Below are positions 9,701-18,271 of a DNA stretch of 64,000 bases, in pieces. Source of the DNA: Ensifer sp. PDNC004 (GTDB lineage: Bacteria; Pseudomonadota; Alphaproteobacteria; Rhizobiales; Rhizobiaceae); NCBI RefSeq assembly GCF_016919405.1, contig NZ_CP070353.1, forward strand, positions 2,294,001-2,358,000, in the 5' to 3' direction. Every line of letters starts with the position of its first letter. Positions within the stretch are counted from its first letter, which is position 1. The notes under the pieces were generated by a model. That model did not search any database, had not been told where the DNA came from, and saw only the letters and a list, made by a program, of their open reading frames with translations. The translations under genes were made by a program, and so were the position numbers.

Positions 9701-12700
9701 AAGACGACTGGGCCGTGCATGCGGTAGCCCGCTGCCGCAAGCCGCTGCCGGCCGGGGACCGCGCCTATCCGTCGCTTTCGGGCCTTGCCAAGACGGCAAC
9801 GGTGGCACCGGGCCGCGCCTATGAGACGGCGCGGCAATTCGGCCTCGACTACGGTCCCCGCTTCCAGTTGCTCGCGAAAGCGGTTGCCTATGGCGACCGC
9901 CTGGTCGATGTAGAATTGAAGACGGCAGACGCCACCGGACACCCGCTGGTCAGCTACGCCCTGAACCCGATCTCGGTCGATGCGACTTTCCACGGACTGG
10001 TGGCGCTCTTCGACCGCTTCACCGGCGACAAGAGCGGCGCACCCTATATTCCCGTCCGCTTCGGTTCCGTGCGTGTCGTCAATGGCGGCCTGCCGATCGC
10101 GCGCGCCATGATCGAAATCGAACGTGTCAGCGCCAACTCGATCAAGGCGAAGTTCCACTTCTTCGGCCAGTCGGGCGAACCGATCGCGCATTTCGAGGAT
10201 TGCCGTTTCCGCCGCACCTATCTGCGCAAGCACAAGACGCTCGACGCCCTGTCCTTCCACTACGAGGCAGTACAGTCGGAAGCCGCCTTGCCGGGCCTTC
10301 CGCGCAACAGCCTGGCACCGGTCTCGATCGCCATGCCGGCCGCCGGCGAGGCTGGCATCGGCAATGCGACGCTGCTCTTCAATGCCGCGATCTACCGCGC
10401 CTGCCAGGAGATCGCCCTCAAGCTCGGCAAGGGTCGTTCAACGATCCAGGGCGGCAGCCTGCCCGGCGATTTCGCGTTCCAGTGTTTCCTGACGAGCTGC
10501 CTCTACGTGCTCGAAGATGCCGGGCTTTGTGAGCACAAGGATGGTGTCTGGACCGTCGCGCAGGAGTTCAACCTGCCGAGTGTGTCTGAAATTCTGAGCG
10601 AACTCTACGGCGAACGGCCTGACCGCGCCGTCGAGGCCGTGCTGATCAACAATGCCTATGCGGAAGCGCTTGCCCGCATCGACGCCCTGCATGCGGGCGA
10701 CGAAGCGGCCTCGGCCTCGAACTTCATCAGCGACGCCACCATCGACCATCAGGCGGTTCACTCGGAGGCAAGCCGTCAGCGCATGTCCTTCGTCCTGGAG
10801 GCGCTCGAAACAGCGCTCTCGACACAGTCCGCCGGAGCGCGTCTGCGCATCGTCGAACTCGGCAGCGTATCCGCCGGCTTCACCCGACGCCTGGCGACAC
10901 TTGCCGAAAAGCATGGTGCAAGCCTCACCGTGTTCGAAGCACGCGACAACGCCCAGCGCGGCCTTGAGCTCTCCTTCGAAAACGACGCCCATGTACACAT
11001 CCTCAAGAAGGGCGAGCTCGCGACGCTTGCGGCCTTCGATCTTGCCGTCAGCGCTTCCGATGGGTTCTACGGCCTGATCGAGGACGATGTGACGGTTCGC
11101 ACGGCCTTGCGTACCGCACTGCGTCCTACCGGTGGCATCATCGCCGCGGTCAGCGCCCCGTCGTTGTTCAACGACTTCGCGCTTGGCCTGTCCGAGGGTT
11201 GGTTCGCGCGCAGCCAGACGGCGGAGTTTCCGATCGGCAGCCTCGCGGCTGCGCCGCACTGGCAGAAATGCCTCGACGATCTCGACCTGCGCGACATCGA
11301 CATTGCCGACCGCGAATGTGCAAGCGGCAACGTCATCCTGCTCGAAGCGCGTGGCACAGCAACTGCTGCCGCAGACGTGGCGGTACCGGCGTCCGGCTCC
11401 TACCTGTTGCTGGAGATCGCCGGGCACGAACAGCGCGAACCGTCTGAGACAGCCGTTCGCGTCAGCCTGACCGGCGATGCGAGTGCGGACAAGGCCGCGC
11501 TCCTGCCAGCCTTCGAGGCGCTGGGGGCCCAACCGCTTCGGGCAGTCTTCCTCGCCTTGCCGACGGCCGCGTCGCGCACCGACGATTCTGCCTCTCTGCA
11601 AACGCAGATCCTCGCGCTCGGCGCGTTTGCCGAAGCGTTGCGCCAGCATATCGGCGGTGCAGAGCCGGCGGACGACAAGCGACCCCGTCTCGTGCTTGTT
11701 GCGCCTGGCGGCGCACCGATCGCCAACCGGACGGTCGGCGCAGCGGTCGCAAGCGACGGCGTCAATGCCGGCCTCTGGGCCTTCGCGCGCGTGCTCCAGA
11801 ACGAGTACGAGTTCCTCGACGTCCACTCGCTCGACATCGACGGGTCGCCGGCGACGGCTGCCCAGATGGCTGCGGCATTGCCGCTGCTTGGCGCCGCGGG
11901 AGCAAACCGCGAATGGCTGCTCGAAGGTGACGATGGCGCTGCGCTTTCGGAGATCCGCGCCGTGCCTGGGCCGGTCGACAATGCGCACGCAGCAACAGCT
12001 GCCTTCAAGGCTGCAACCATCCGCCAGCGCGTCAGCTCCCAGGTCGGCAGCATCGTCTGGGAAGAAAGCGACATCCCCTCGGCAGGCCCGGGTGACGTCG
12101 TCGTCGCGGTCGCGGCCACCGGCCTCAACTTCCGCGACGTGATGTGGGCGATGGGCCTTCTGCCGGAAGAGGCGCTCGAAGACGGCTTCGCAGGCGCGAC
12201 GATCGGCATGGAGCTTTCCGGCCATGTAGTCGCGGTCGGCGCCGGCGTCGATGACCTCGCCGTCGGCGATGCCGTCATGGCGATTGCGTCCTCCGCCTTC
12301 TCGACCCACGCGGTCGTTTCGCGCGCCGGTGTCGCCAGGTTGCCGCAATCGGTCAGCCCGGTTGCCGCAGCGACGGTCCCGGTCGCGTTCCTGACCGCCT
12401 ATTACGCGATGGTCGAGCTTGGGCGGATCCAGCCTGACGAGACGATCCTCATCCACGGCGCCGCCGGCGGTGTCGGTCTTGCCGCTCTGCAGGTCGCAAA
12501 GCTGAAGGGCGCCAAGGTCATCGCCACGGCAGGATCGCGCGAAAAGCGTCGCTTCCTGTCGATGCTGGGCGCCGATCACGTCTTCGATTCCCGTTCGCTC
12601 GACTTCGTCAACGACGTTCGCGCCGTAACGCACGGCGAAGGCGTCGATCTCGTGCTCAACTCGCTGTTCGCCGAGGCCATGGAGCAGAGCCTGGCGCTGG

Positions 12701-14232
12701 TGAAGCCGTTCGGCCGCTTCCTTGAGCTTGGCAAGCGCGACTATTACGCCGACAGCAAGATCGGCCTTCGGCCGTTCCGCCGCAATGTCAGCTATTTCGG
12801 CATCGACGCCGACCAGTTGCTGGTCAATCAGCCGAAGCTGACCAAGCGGATCTTCACCGAGATCGGTGCGCTGTTCGAAGACGGCAAGCTGACCCCGCTT
12901 CCCTATCGCGCCTTCGACTTCGACGAGATCGGCAACGCCTTCCGGCTGATGCAGAATGCCGGGCATATCGGCAAGATCGTCGTGCTTCCTCCGGTCGCCG
13001 GCACGCATCGTGTCGCCAAGCGTCCGCATGGCGGCATGAAGGTCGATCCGAACGGCATGCATCTCGTCGTCGGTGGCATCGGCGGCTTCGGCCTCGCTGC
13101 CGCCAACTGGCTCGTCGAAAAGGGTGCGACGAAGGTCGCGCTCTGCTCGCGCCGAGGCCAGGCGGATGCCGAGACGACGGCGATGATCGAGCTCTGGGCG
13201 AAGGCCGGCGTTGCCGCCACGGTTCATGCCTGCGACGTCACCGATCCGGCAGCGACGGAGCGCCTGCTCAAGACGCTGCGCGCCGTGGCGCCGCTGCGCT
13301 CGATCGTCCATGCTGCCATGGTGCTCGACGACGCGCTGATCAGCAACCTCAACCGCGAGCGCAACCGGCCGGTCATCGATACCAAGGCCAAGGGTGCCGC
13401 GGTTCTCGATCAACTGACCAGCGGCGACAAGATCGACAACTTCATCCTGTTCTCGTCGGCGACGACCCTCGTCGGCAACCCCGGACAGGCGAATTACGTC
13501 GCGGCCAACGGCTATCTCGAAGGTCTCGCCCGCGCCCGTCGCGCCCGCGGCCTTGCGGGTCTCGCCGTCGGCTTCGGCGCGATCGCAGACAGGGGCTACT
13601 TGGTCCAGAACACGGATGTGAACGACATCCTTGCCAAGCGTATCGGCAAGACGGCGCTGAAGGCGCAGACGGCGCTCGACATGGTCGAAAGCCACCTGGC
13701 CTTCGATCCAGGCACCGTCGATGCGGCAACCGTGATGATCTCGGAGATCGACTGGTCGGCGGCACGCAATCTGCCTGTCGCCCGCAACGCCCTCTTCGAA
13801 GTCATCCTGCGCAGTGCCGACCAGCATGCGACGGGCGGCGAAGGCACCAAGATGGACCTCGTCGCGATGATCGAGGGCAAGTCGCCGCAGGAGGCCGAGG
13901 ACATTCTCTTCGATCTCGTCGCCGGCGAGATCGCCGCAATCCTGCGCGTATCGAAGGATACGGTCACCCGCAGCAAGGTTCTGAAGGAAATCGGCCTCGA
14001 CAGCCTCATGGCCGTCGAACTCGGCATGAGCTTCCAGCAGAACACCGGCTTCGACATGCCGCTCAGCGGCGTCGCCGACAACACGACGGTTGGCGATGTC
14101 GCGCGCAAGCTCTATGAAAAGGTGAGCAAGCGCGACCAGAGCGACGATGCCGAGCCCGCCGACGACAAGATCGTCAGCGAACTTGCGCAGCGGCACGTCG
14201 GAACGGCGAAGGAAAAAGCACAAGGCCAATGA
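6721..14232 (+). CDS. rkpA: Multidomain iterative polyketide/fatty-acid synthase of the K-antigen rkp-1 region
   Basis: A 2503-residue megasynthase. Domains in order: ketosynthase (about 1-430; Cys171 in DTACSSSL, His306 in HGTGT, His344 in KSNIGHTEP); acyltransferase (about 525-830; Ser618 in GHSVGE); dehydratase (His922 in HVVDGKAILP); a methyltransferase-like region around 1370-1500 whose SAM loop (VELGSVSAGF) is degenerate; enoylreductase (about 1765-2095; HGAAGGVGLAAL); ketoreductase (from about 2110; Tyr2259 in QANYVAANGY); and one acyl carrier domain (Ser2428 in IGLDSL). There is no thioesterase. The architecture is that of a fully reducing iterative type I PKS. In S. meliloti Rm41 RkpA is required for K-antigen capsule and symbiosis and is proposed to make a special lipid (established knowledge). 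It overlaps rkpG by four bases (ATGA), so the two are translationally coupled. Confidence 0.95.
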   Translation: MAVEIIGRACLAPGAESPSALFKLLRQGKCTVTSIPSDRWDVARFWHPVMGTQGKTYSFAAGVLDQLYDFDPAVFGMSQREAMYMDPQQRVLLQLAWRALEDANISSTSLHGENVGVYIGASSLDHANLTVEDPAAAGPYFMTGNTLSIVSNRISHIFGLSGPSMTVDTACSSSLVALDQAMRALTSGEIDTAIVGGVNILAHPLPFVGFAQARMLSPEGLCRAYDNDGAGYVRAEGGVVFVLRRSDRARREKDRSYARIVATGVNSAGRTNGISLPSREAQANLLRAIYEGNGIDANQVAFVEGHGTGTKVGDPAEVWSIGTVIGAKRRAPVPIGSIKSNIGHTEPASGLFGMLKAMMALENNYLPASLHFDTPNEHIDFDGLNVRVTANPIELLRGKRARLAGINSFGFGGANAHVVISDPEPAADEKAANPSSSGHVFLASAHTQSSLEALLKDYKTAFAHASKSEARAMIAASGANRAHMRHRFAARSDQPEDIVRAIASHLEKPGSDIGEVGEAVARDAKVAFVFSGNGSQWAGMGVEAFRENLHFRQCFTSVSALFKFHSDIALTDLLTDPDLDKKLADTKIAQPLLFAVQAALSDSLVAMGIKPVAVFGHSVGEIAAAYAAGALSLVDAVSIVAKRSLHQDLLAGHGTMAAVMLGEEAARAFAEARGLDELCVAAVNAHNSVTISGPADQISAFRDAARKAKIPVQILDINYPFHHPIIDRAKDAFLSDIPDIAPRRTELAYLSTVTGAALEGTQLDPEYWWKNVREPVRFQAAAEAAIEMGCRLFIEISPRPILSSYVKETIKQAAAPGMVVPTLLRDVAESGQDPISAAMARAVAHGAVVDTTRVFGKRNASIALPSLPFEPVELRPAATTDATDLFGRIARPYRLTGWRSDPNSGSWKNHIDAHLFPDLAEHVVDGKAILPGSGFIEIAVAAAQQFYGSDEVEITNLEIVRPLELSDTKIMELSTVLSPETGDLEIRSRERLSEDDWAVHAVARCRKPLPAGDRAYPSLSGLAKTATVAPGRAYETARQFGLDYGPRFQLLAKAVAYGDRLVDVELKTADATGHPLVSYALNPISVDATFHGLVALFDRFTGDKSGAPYIPVRFGSVRVVNGGLPIARAMIEIERVSANSIKAKFHFFGQSGEPIAHFEDCRFRRTYLRKHKTLDALSFHYEAVQSEAALPGLPRNSLAPVSIAMPAAGEAGIGNATLLFNAAIYRACQEIALKLGKGRSTIQGGSLPGDFAFQCFLTSCLYVLEDAGLCEHKDGVWTVAQEFNLPSVSEILSELYGERPDRAVEAVLINNAYAEALARIDALHAGDEAASASNFISDATIDHQAVHSEASRQRMSFVLEALETALSTQSAGARLRIVELGSVSAGFTRRLATLAEKHGASLTVFEARDNAQRGLELSFENDAHVHILKKGELATLAAFDLAVSASDGFYGLIEDDVTVRTALRTALRPTGGIIAAVSAPSLFNDFALGLSEGWFARSQTAEFPIGSLAAAPHWQKCLDDLDLRDIDIADRECASGNVILLEARGTATAAADVAVPASGSYLLLEIAGHEQREPSETAVRVSLTGDASADKAALLPAFEALGAQPLRAVFLALPTAASRTDDSASLQTQILALGAFAEALRQHIGGAEPADDKRPRLVLVAPGGAPIANRTVGAAVASDGVNAGLWAFARVLQNEYEFLDVHSLDIDGSPATAAQMAAALPLLGAAGANREWLLEGDDGAALSEIRAVPGPVDNAHAATAAFKAATIRQRVSSQVGSIVWEESDIPSAGPGDVVVAVAATGLNFRDVMWAMGLLPEEALEDGFAGATIGMELSGHVVAVGAGVDDLAVGDAVMAIASSAFSTHAVVSRAGVARLPQSVSPVAAATVPVAFLTAYYAMVELGRIQPDETILIHGAAGGVGLAALQVAKLKGAKVIATAGSREKRRFLSMLGADHVFDSRSLDFVNDVRAVTHGEGVDLVLNSLFAEAMEQSLALVKPFGRFLELGKRDYYADSKIGLRPFRRNVSYFGIDADQLLVNQPKLTKRIFTEIGALFEDGKLTPLPYRAFDFDEIGNAFRLMQNAGHIGKIVVLPPVAGTHRVAKRPHGGMKVDPNGMHLVVGGIGGFGLAAANWLVEKGATKVALCSRRGQADAETTAMIELWAKAGVAATVHACDVTDPAATERLLKTLRAVAPLRSIVHAAMVLDDALISNLNRERNRPVIDTKAKGAAVLDQLTSGDKIDNFILFSSATTLVGNPGQANYVAANGYLEGLARARRARGLAGLAVGFGAIADRGYLVQNTDVNDILAKRIGKTALKAQTALDMVESHLAFDPGTVDAATVMISEIDWSAARNLPVARNALFEVILRSADQHATGGEGTKMDLVAMIEGKSPQEAEDILFDLVAGEIAAILRVSKDTVTRSKVLKEIGLDSLMAVELGMSFQQNTGFDMPLSGVADNTTVGDVARKLYEKVSKRDQSDDAEPADDKIVSELAQRHVGTAKEKAQGQ

Positions 14233-15644
14233 GCACGAACGGAAACGGTCCAGGCGCATCCAAGATGACCAGCAGCCTCAAAGAGAACCTGCTGGACCGG
14301 ATGAGAAACACGCATCAATCCTCCGAGCGCAACCGCATGGCGCGCTCGGAGCGCGAGATGCCGCCGCCGGCACGCCGGCAGCAGGCCCGTTTCGAAGACC
14401 TGCCGGAATACAAGCAGGTGATGACGCAGAAGTTCGCAAGCGAGCAGCTCGGCATCGCCAATCCGTTCTATCGTGCCCATCAGACGGCGGCCGGCGCGAC
14501 CACCGTGATCGACGGCCGGAAGCTGATCAACTTCGCCTCCTATGACTACCTTGGCCTCAATCGCCATGCGGAGGTGCTTGCGCGGGCACGCGACACCATC
14601 GGCACCTTCGGCATCTCCGCGTCGGCGAGCCGCCTCGTCGCGGGCGAGCGCCCAGTGCATGTGGCGCTCGAAGAAAAGATCGCCAGCTTCTATGGCGTCG
14701 ATGCTGCGGTCTGCTTCGTCAGCGGTTATCTCACCAATGTGGCGGCGATCAGCTGCCTGATGGGGCCGAAGGATCTCGTCGTCCACGACGAGTTCATCCA
14801 CAACAGCGCCCTTGCCGGCGTCAAGCTCTCGGGGGCGACACGGCGCCTGTTCAAGCACAATGACGTCGCCGACCTCGAACACGTGCTGCGCACCGTTGCC
14901 GGCGACTATCGCCGCATCATGGTCATCGTCGAGGGCATCTACTCGATGGACGGCGATGTCGCCGACCTGCCGGCCCTTTTGAAACTTCGGGCCGAATACG
15001 GCTTCTGGCTGATGGTCGACGAAGCGCATTCGCTCGGCGTTCTCGGCAAGACCGGCCGCGGGCTTGCAGAACATTTCGGCGTCGATCCGCACGAGATCGA
15101 CATCTGGATGGGCACGCTCTCCAAGACCACGTCGAGCTGCGGCGGCTACATCGCCGGCAGCGAAGCGCTGGTCGAAGTGCTAAAGGCCTCGGCCGGCGGC
15201 TTCGTCTACAGCGTCGGCCTTGCGCCGGTGCTGGCGGCCGCGGCAACCACAAGCCTGGAGGTGCTGGAACGGGAGCCGACGCGCACGGCGGCGCTGCGCC
15301 GCAACGGCGCGCTCTTCCTCAAGCTTGCCAAGGAAGCGGGGCTCGACACCGGGCTCAGCAGCGGATTTTCCGTGGTTCCGGTTCTGGTTGGCGATTCCCT
15401 GCGAGCGGTGCAGCTGTCGAACGACCTGCTTGCCGAAGGGGTCAATGCGCTGCCGATCATCCACCCGGCGGTCCCGGAAGGCCTGGCGCGGCTGCGCTTC
15501 TTCATCACCAGCGACCACACGGAAGAGCAGATCCGCCGCACGGTAACGCTGACGGCCGAGCGTCTGGCCGACCTTACCGCACGCAACTTCGGCCTCGGCG
15601 GCATCGACATCGACCAGATGATGAAAGCGCTCTCGGCGCGCTGA
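14229..15644 (+). CDS. rkpG: Alpha-oxoamine synthase (KBL/SPT/AONS family)
   Basis: A 471-residue PLP enzyme of the family that condenses an acyl thioester with an amino acid and releases CO2. Members include serine palmitoyltransferase and 8-amino-7-oxononanoate synthase. Visible features are FASYDYLGL, the active-site Asp/His block VDEAHSLGVLG, and the PLP lysine Lys299 in GTLSKTTSSCGGYIAG. An N-terminal extension of about 90 residues rich in Arg/Glu/Met precedes the catalytic core and is longer than in BioF. It is coupled to rkpA by an ATGA overlap and followed by rkpH. Family logic suggests it off-loads the RkpA-bound chain onto an amino acid; the amino acid cannot be told from sequence. 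Confidence 0.9.
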   Translation: MSTNGNGPGASKMTSSLKENLLDRMRNTHQSSERNRMARSEREMPPPARRQQARFEDLPEYKQVMTQKFASEQLGIANPFYRAHQTAAGATTVIDGRKLINFASYDYLGLNRHAEVLARARDTIGTFGISASASRLVAGERPVHVALEEKIASFYGVDAAVCFVSGYLTNVAAISCLMGPKDLVVHDEFIHNSALAGVKLSGATRRLFKHNDVADLEHVLRTVAGDYRRIMVIVEGIYSMDGDVADLPALLKLRAEYGFWLMVDEAHSLGVLGKTGRGLAEHFGVDPHEIDIWMGTLSKTTSSCGGYIAGSEALVEVLKASAGGFVYSVGLAPVLAAAATTSLEVLEREPTRTAALRRNGALFLKLAKEAGLDTGLSSGFSVVPVLVGDSLRAVQLSNDLLAEGVNALPIIHPAVPEGLARLRFFITSDHTEEQIRRTVTLTAERLADLTARNFGLGGIDIDQMMKALSAR

Positions 15645-15728
15645 CCTGATCGCATTTGCTGCCGGGTCACGCGGTTGCCGAAGCAGAGCCGCTTCGCACC
15701 CTTCCGAACTCTGGAGCGGAATACCTGC

Positions 15729-16568
15729 ATGACGCATGTGATCATTACCGGTGGCTCGAGCGGTATCGGATTTGCGGTCGCATCGATCTACGCGGCGCGC
15801 GGGGCGCGCCTCTCGTTGATTGCCCGCTCCCGTGGCCTCCTGGAAGACGCCCAAGCGAAAGTTGTCGCATCCAGCAGGGCGAACGCCGACAGCATCCGGA
15901 TCGAGGTCGCCGACGTCGCGGTGGAGAGCGATGTCGAGGCGGCGATCCGGCGGTGCGAACAGGCTTTCGGCCCCTGCGACATCCTGGTGGCATCGGCCGG
16001 CATCGTCGAACCCGGCCGGTTCGAGGAACTCGACAGCGCCTCGTTCCGGCAGCAGATGGACACCAATTTCTCCGGCACGGTGCATGCGGTCCGCGCTGTC
16101 TACGACAGCATGAAGCGGCGCCGGCGCGGCCGGATCATGATGATCTCGTCCGGCGCGGGGCTGCTCGGCATCTACGGCTATTCGGCCTACTGCGCCTCCA
16201 AGTTCGCCGTGCACGGCTTTGCCCAGGCGCTGCGTTCGGAAGCCCGCCCGCACGGCGTCAGCGTCTCCGTCTGCTTTCCGCCGGATACGGAAACGCCGCA
16301 GTTTCAGCGCGAACTCGCGGCCCGACCGCCGGAAGCCGCCACGATCATGGGCACGGTCCGGCCCTGGCCAGTTGAAGCGGTGGCCAGGCGGATCGTCAAG
16401 GGAACCGATCGCGGCCGGTTCGAAGTCTATTTCGGCACGACATTGTTTCTGCTTGGACGCTTCGCTCCCGCCGTTCGTCCCCTGCTCAACTGGTGGTTCG
16501 ACCGGGCGATTGTGCGGTGCGGCAACACGGCGACGCATAATCGTGGAGTGTCCGAGCACCGGACCTGA
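15729..16568 (+). CDS. rkpH: Short-chain dehydrogenase resembling 3-ketosphinganine reductase
   Basis: A 279-residue Rossmann-fold oxidoreductase. The NADP(H) loop is TGGSSGIG near the N-terminus and the catalytic pair lies in YSAYCASK. The segment FPPDTETPQF and the preceding VSVSVC strand match the conserved PPDTxTPxF block of eukaryotic 3-ketodihydrosphingosine reductases (recalled family knowledge, not a search). The hydrophobic C-terminal part (TLFLLGRFAPAVRPLLNWWF) may dip into the membrane. I chose ATG 15729 over the upstream in-frame start at 15675 because the Rossmann strand begins directly after it and GGAG lies 12 bases upstream. It is third in the rkpAGH run and probably reduces the 3-keto product of RkpG. 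Confidence 0.88.
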   Translation: MTHVIITGGSSGIGFAVASIYAARGARLSLIARSRGLLEDAQAKVVASSRANADSIRIEVADVAVESDVEAAIRRCEQAFGPCDILVASAGIVEPGRFEELDSASFRQQMDTNFSGTVHAVRAVYDSMKRRRRGRIMMISSGAGLLGIYGYSAYCASKFAVHGFAQALRSEARPHGVSVSVCFPPDTETPQFQRELAARPPEAATIMGTVRPWPVEAVARRIVKGTDRGRFEVYFGTTLFLLGRFAPAVRPLLNWWFDRAIVRCGNTATHNRGVSEHRT

Positions 16569-16665
16569 CGGTGCTTGTACCTAGCATCGATAAGATCTAA
16601 GTGTCGGGCGGACGCTGTGCCGCATAAAGCGGCATCGGCCGGCATGAAGACATGAAGGTTTCCGC

Positions 16666-18258
16666 TTGGCGTTGCTTCCCTTTCAGCTGCACGACTACCC
16701 GATAACACTGACGCTTAGTTGTTATCTGCTGTCGTGCGCGGTGATCTTCTTCACCGACCGCTTCGCCCTGCCGAAGCGGGAGCGGCGCGCCAATCCTTCG
16801 CCTTTCGGACGCACGCAGGACGTGATCGACGTGCTTGCCCGCCTGCCTGTCATCGCTCTGGTCTTTGCCGGTTTCTTCGCCGGATCCTGGCGTCCGCTCT
16901 ATGCGGCGGCCGGCACGATGAGCTTCTTCATCATCTTCACCGGCATTTCCCGCGCCAAGTTCAAGTTCATCCGTGAACCGCTGATCTTTTCCGACATCGC
17001 GCTGGTCGTCGACGTGTTCAAGTACAAGACGATCTTCTATGCGAGCTCGCTGAACGTCGTCTTCTGGACCGTCGCCTTCCTCTACGTCTTTGGCGTTTCC
17101 GGCCTCTACATGTATTTCGAGCCGGCCATTCTGCCGGACCGGGGCAAGGCCTTCTGGATCCTGGTGATGCTCGGCATCGCCTATGGTCCCTGGCTTCTGC
17201 TCTTCTACGGCCCGGTGAACCGCCCGACGGCCGCGCTGGTACAGCGGCTGCTCAAGGTCCTCGACGTCAAGATGAACACGGTGCGCTTCGGTACCTTCGG
17301 CTCGGTCGTCTTCCGTTTCATCATTTGGCTCGGTGTGCGTCGCGAAAAGATCGTCGCGGATCTCTCCAAGATCGTCCGGGCCGCCGTGCAGGATCTGATC
17401 GGTGACGACGGCTCGCCGCTGATCGTCGTCTGGCAATCGGAATCCTTCATCGACATGCGGCACTTCGGCGTCGACACGCTGAAACTGCCGACGCTCGACC
17501 GGCTGCGGCGCGAGGCGGTGCAGTGGGGCCGGCTCAGCAGCGTGTTCGAAGGCGGCTATACGCTACGCACCGAATTCGCCGTGATCAGCGGCCTGGTGCC
17601 CGACGATATTCATGTCGACGCCAGCTATCCCTATCTGCGCGCGTCGCACTATGCCGACGTCGTCTGGCCCGGAAAGATGAAGCGTGCCGGCTGGAATACC
17701 CACTTCATCCATCCCTATGACCGGACCTTCTTCCTCAGGCACAAGGCGATGCCGCAGCTCGGCTTCTCCAAGCTGACGATGCTCGACGGTTTCGACCATC
17801 GCCCAGAGCGAGACGGACCCTACGTCTCCGACGAGAAGCTCGCGGCGAAGGTGATCGACGCAAGCGAGAAGCTGCCCGAAGACGAAAGCGGCTTCATCTT
17901 CGTCGCATCCATGGCCAATCACGGCCCATGGGAGCCGGGCCGCGTCGGAGACCTCACCAATCCCGTCGACATCTATCTGGCCATCCTCGAGCAGTCCGAT
18001 GCGGCGCTCAACACATTGAGCGAACACCTCGACAAGCTCGACCGTCCAGTCTGGCTCGTCTTTTACGGCGACCATGCGCCGCTGCTCAAATCCTTCGCCG
18101 ATCCCTTCCCGGATCCGCGCACCGACTATCTGATCGTGCCGCTCGCCAAGGCAAAGCGGTCGTCCCACAAGCCGGCCGAACCGAGCAGCGTCGAGGCCTG
18201 GAACCTGATCGAGGCGCTTCTCAACCACGCGAACCTGAGAAAGGATACGCTGCGCTAG
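16666..18258 (+). CDS. rkpI: Membrane sulfatase/LtaS-family protein of the rkp-1 region
   Basis: A 530-residue protein with several hydrophobic N-terminal helices (about residues 1-190) and a C-terminal alkaline-phosphatase-superfamily domain. The domain is marked by IVVWQSESFID, the candidate nucleophile Thr299 in GGYTLRTEF, FVASMANHGPWE and the metal ligands of YGDHAPLL. This layout matches lipoteichoic acid synthase-type phosphoglycerol or phosphoethanolamine transferases and suggests periplasmic transfer of a phospho-group to a lipid or capsule component. The start is a TTG at 16666 with AAGG upstream; no ATG lies near enough to keep the membrane region. The name follows the position in the rkp-1 order. 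The function in capsule synthesis is established only genetically. Confidence 0.82.
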   Translation: MALLPFQLHDYPITLTLSCYLLSCAVIFFTDRFALPKRERRANPSPFGRTQDVIDVLARLPVIALVFAGFFAGSWRPLYAAAGTMSFFIIFTGISRAKFKFIREPLIFSDIALVVDVFKYKTIFYASSLNVVFWTVAFLYVFGVSGLYMYFEPAILPDRGKAFWILVMLGIAYGPWLLLFYGPVNRPTAALVQRLLKVLDVKMNTVRFGTFGSVVFRFIIWLGVRREKIVADLSKIVRAAVQDLIGDDGSPLIVVWQSESFIDMRHFGVDTLKLPTLDRLRREAVQWGRLSSVFEGGYTLRTEFAVISGLVPDDIHVDASYPYLRASHYADVVWPGKMKRAGWNTHFIHPYDRTFFLRHKAMPQLGFSKLTMLDGFDHRPERDGPYVSDEKLAAKVIDASEKLPEDESGFIFVASMANHGPWEPGRVGDLTNPVDIYLAILEQSDAALNTLSEHLDKLDRPVWLVFYGDHAPLLKSFADPFPDPRTDYLIVPLAKAKRSSHKPAEPSSVEAWNLIEALLNHANLRKDTLR

Positions 18259-18271
18259 CGGCGGTCTGCGG

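Noticed and set aside
8029..10260. 743-codon minus-strand frame across the RkpA acyltransferase region
   Set aside because: Shadow of rkpA; no domain motif, no ribosome binding site, and the sense frame carries catalytic residues.
10438..14259. 1273-codon open frame on the minus strand across rkpA
   Set aside because: It is antisense to the well-supported PKS domains and has the Arg/Asp/Ala/Gly-rich composition of a shadow frame in GC-rich DNA, with no recognisable motif.
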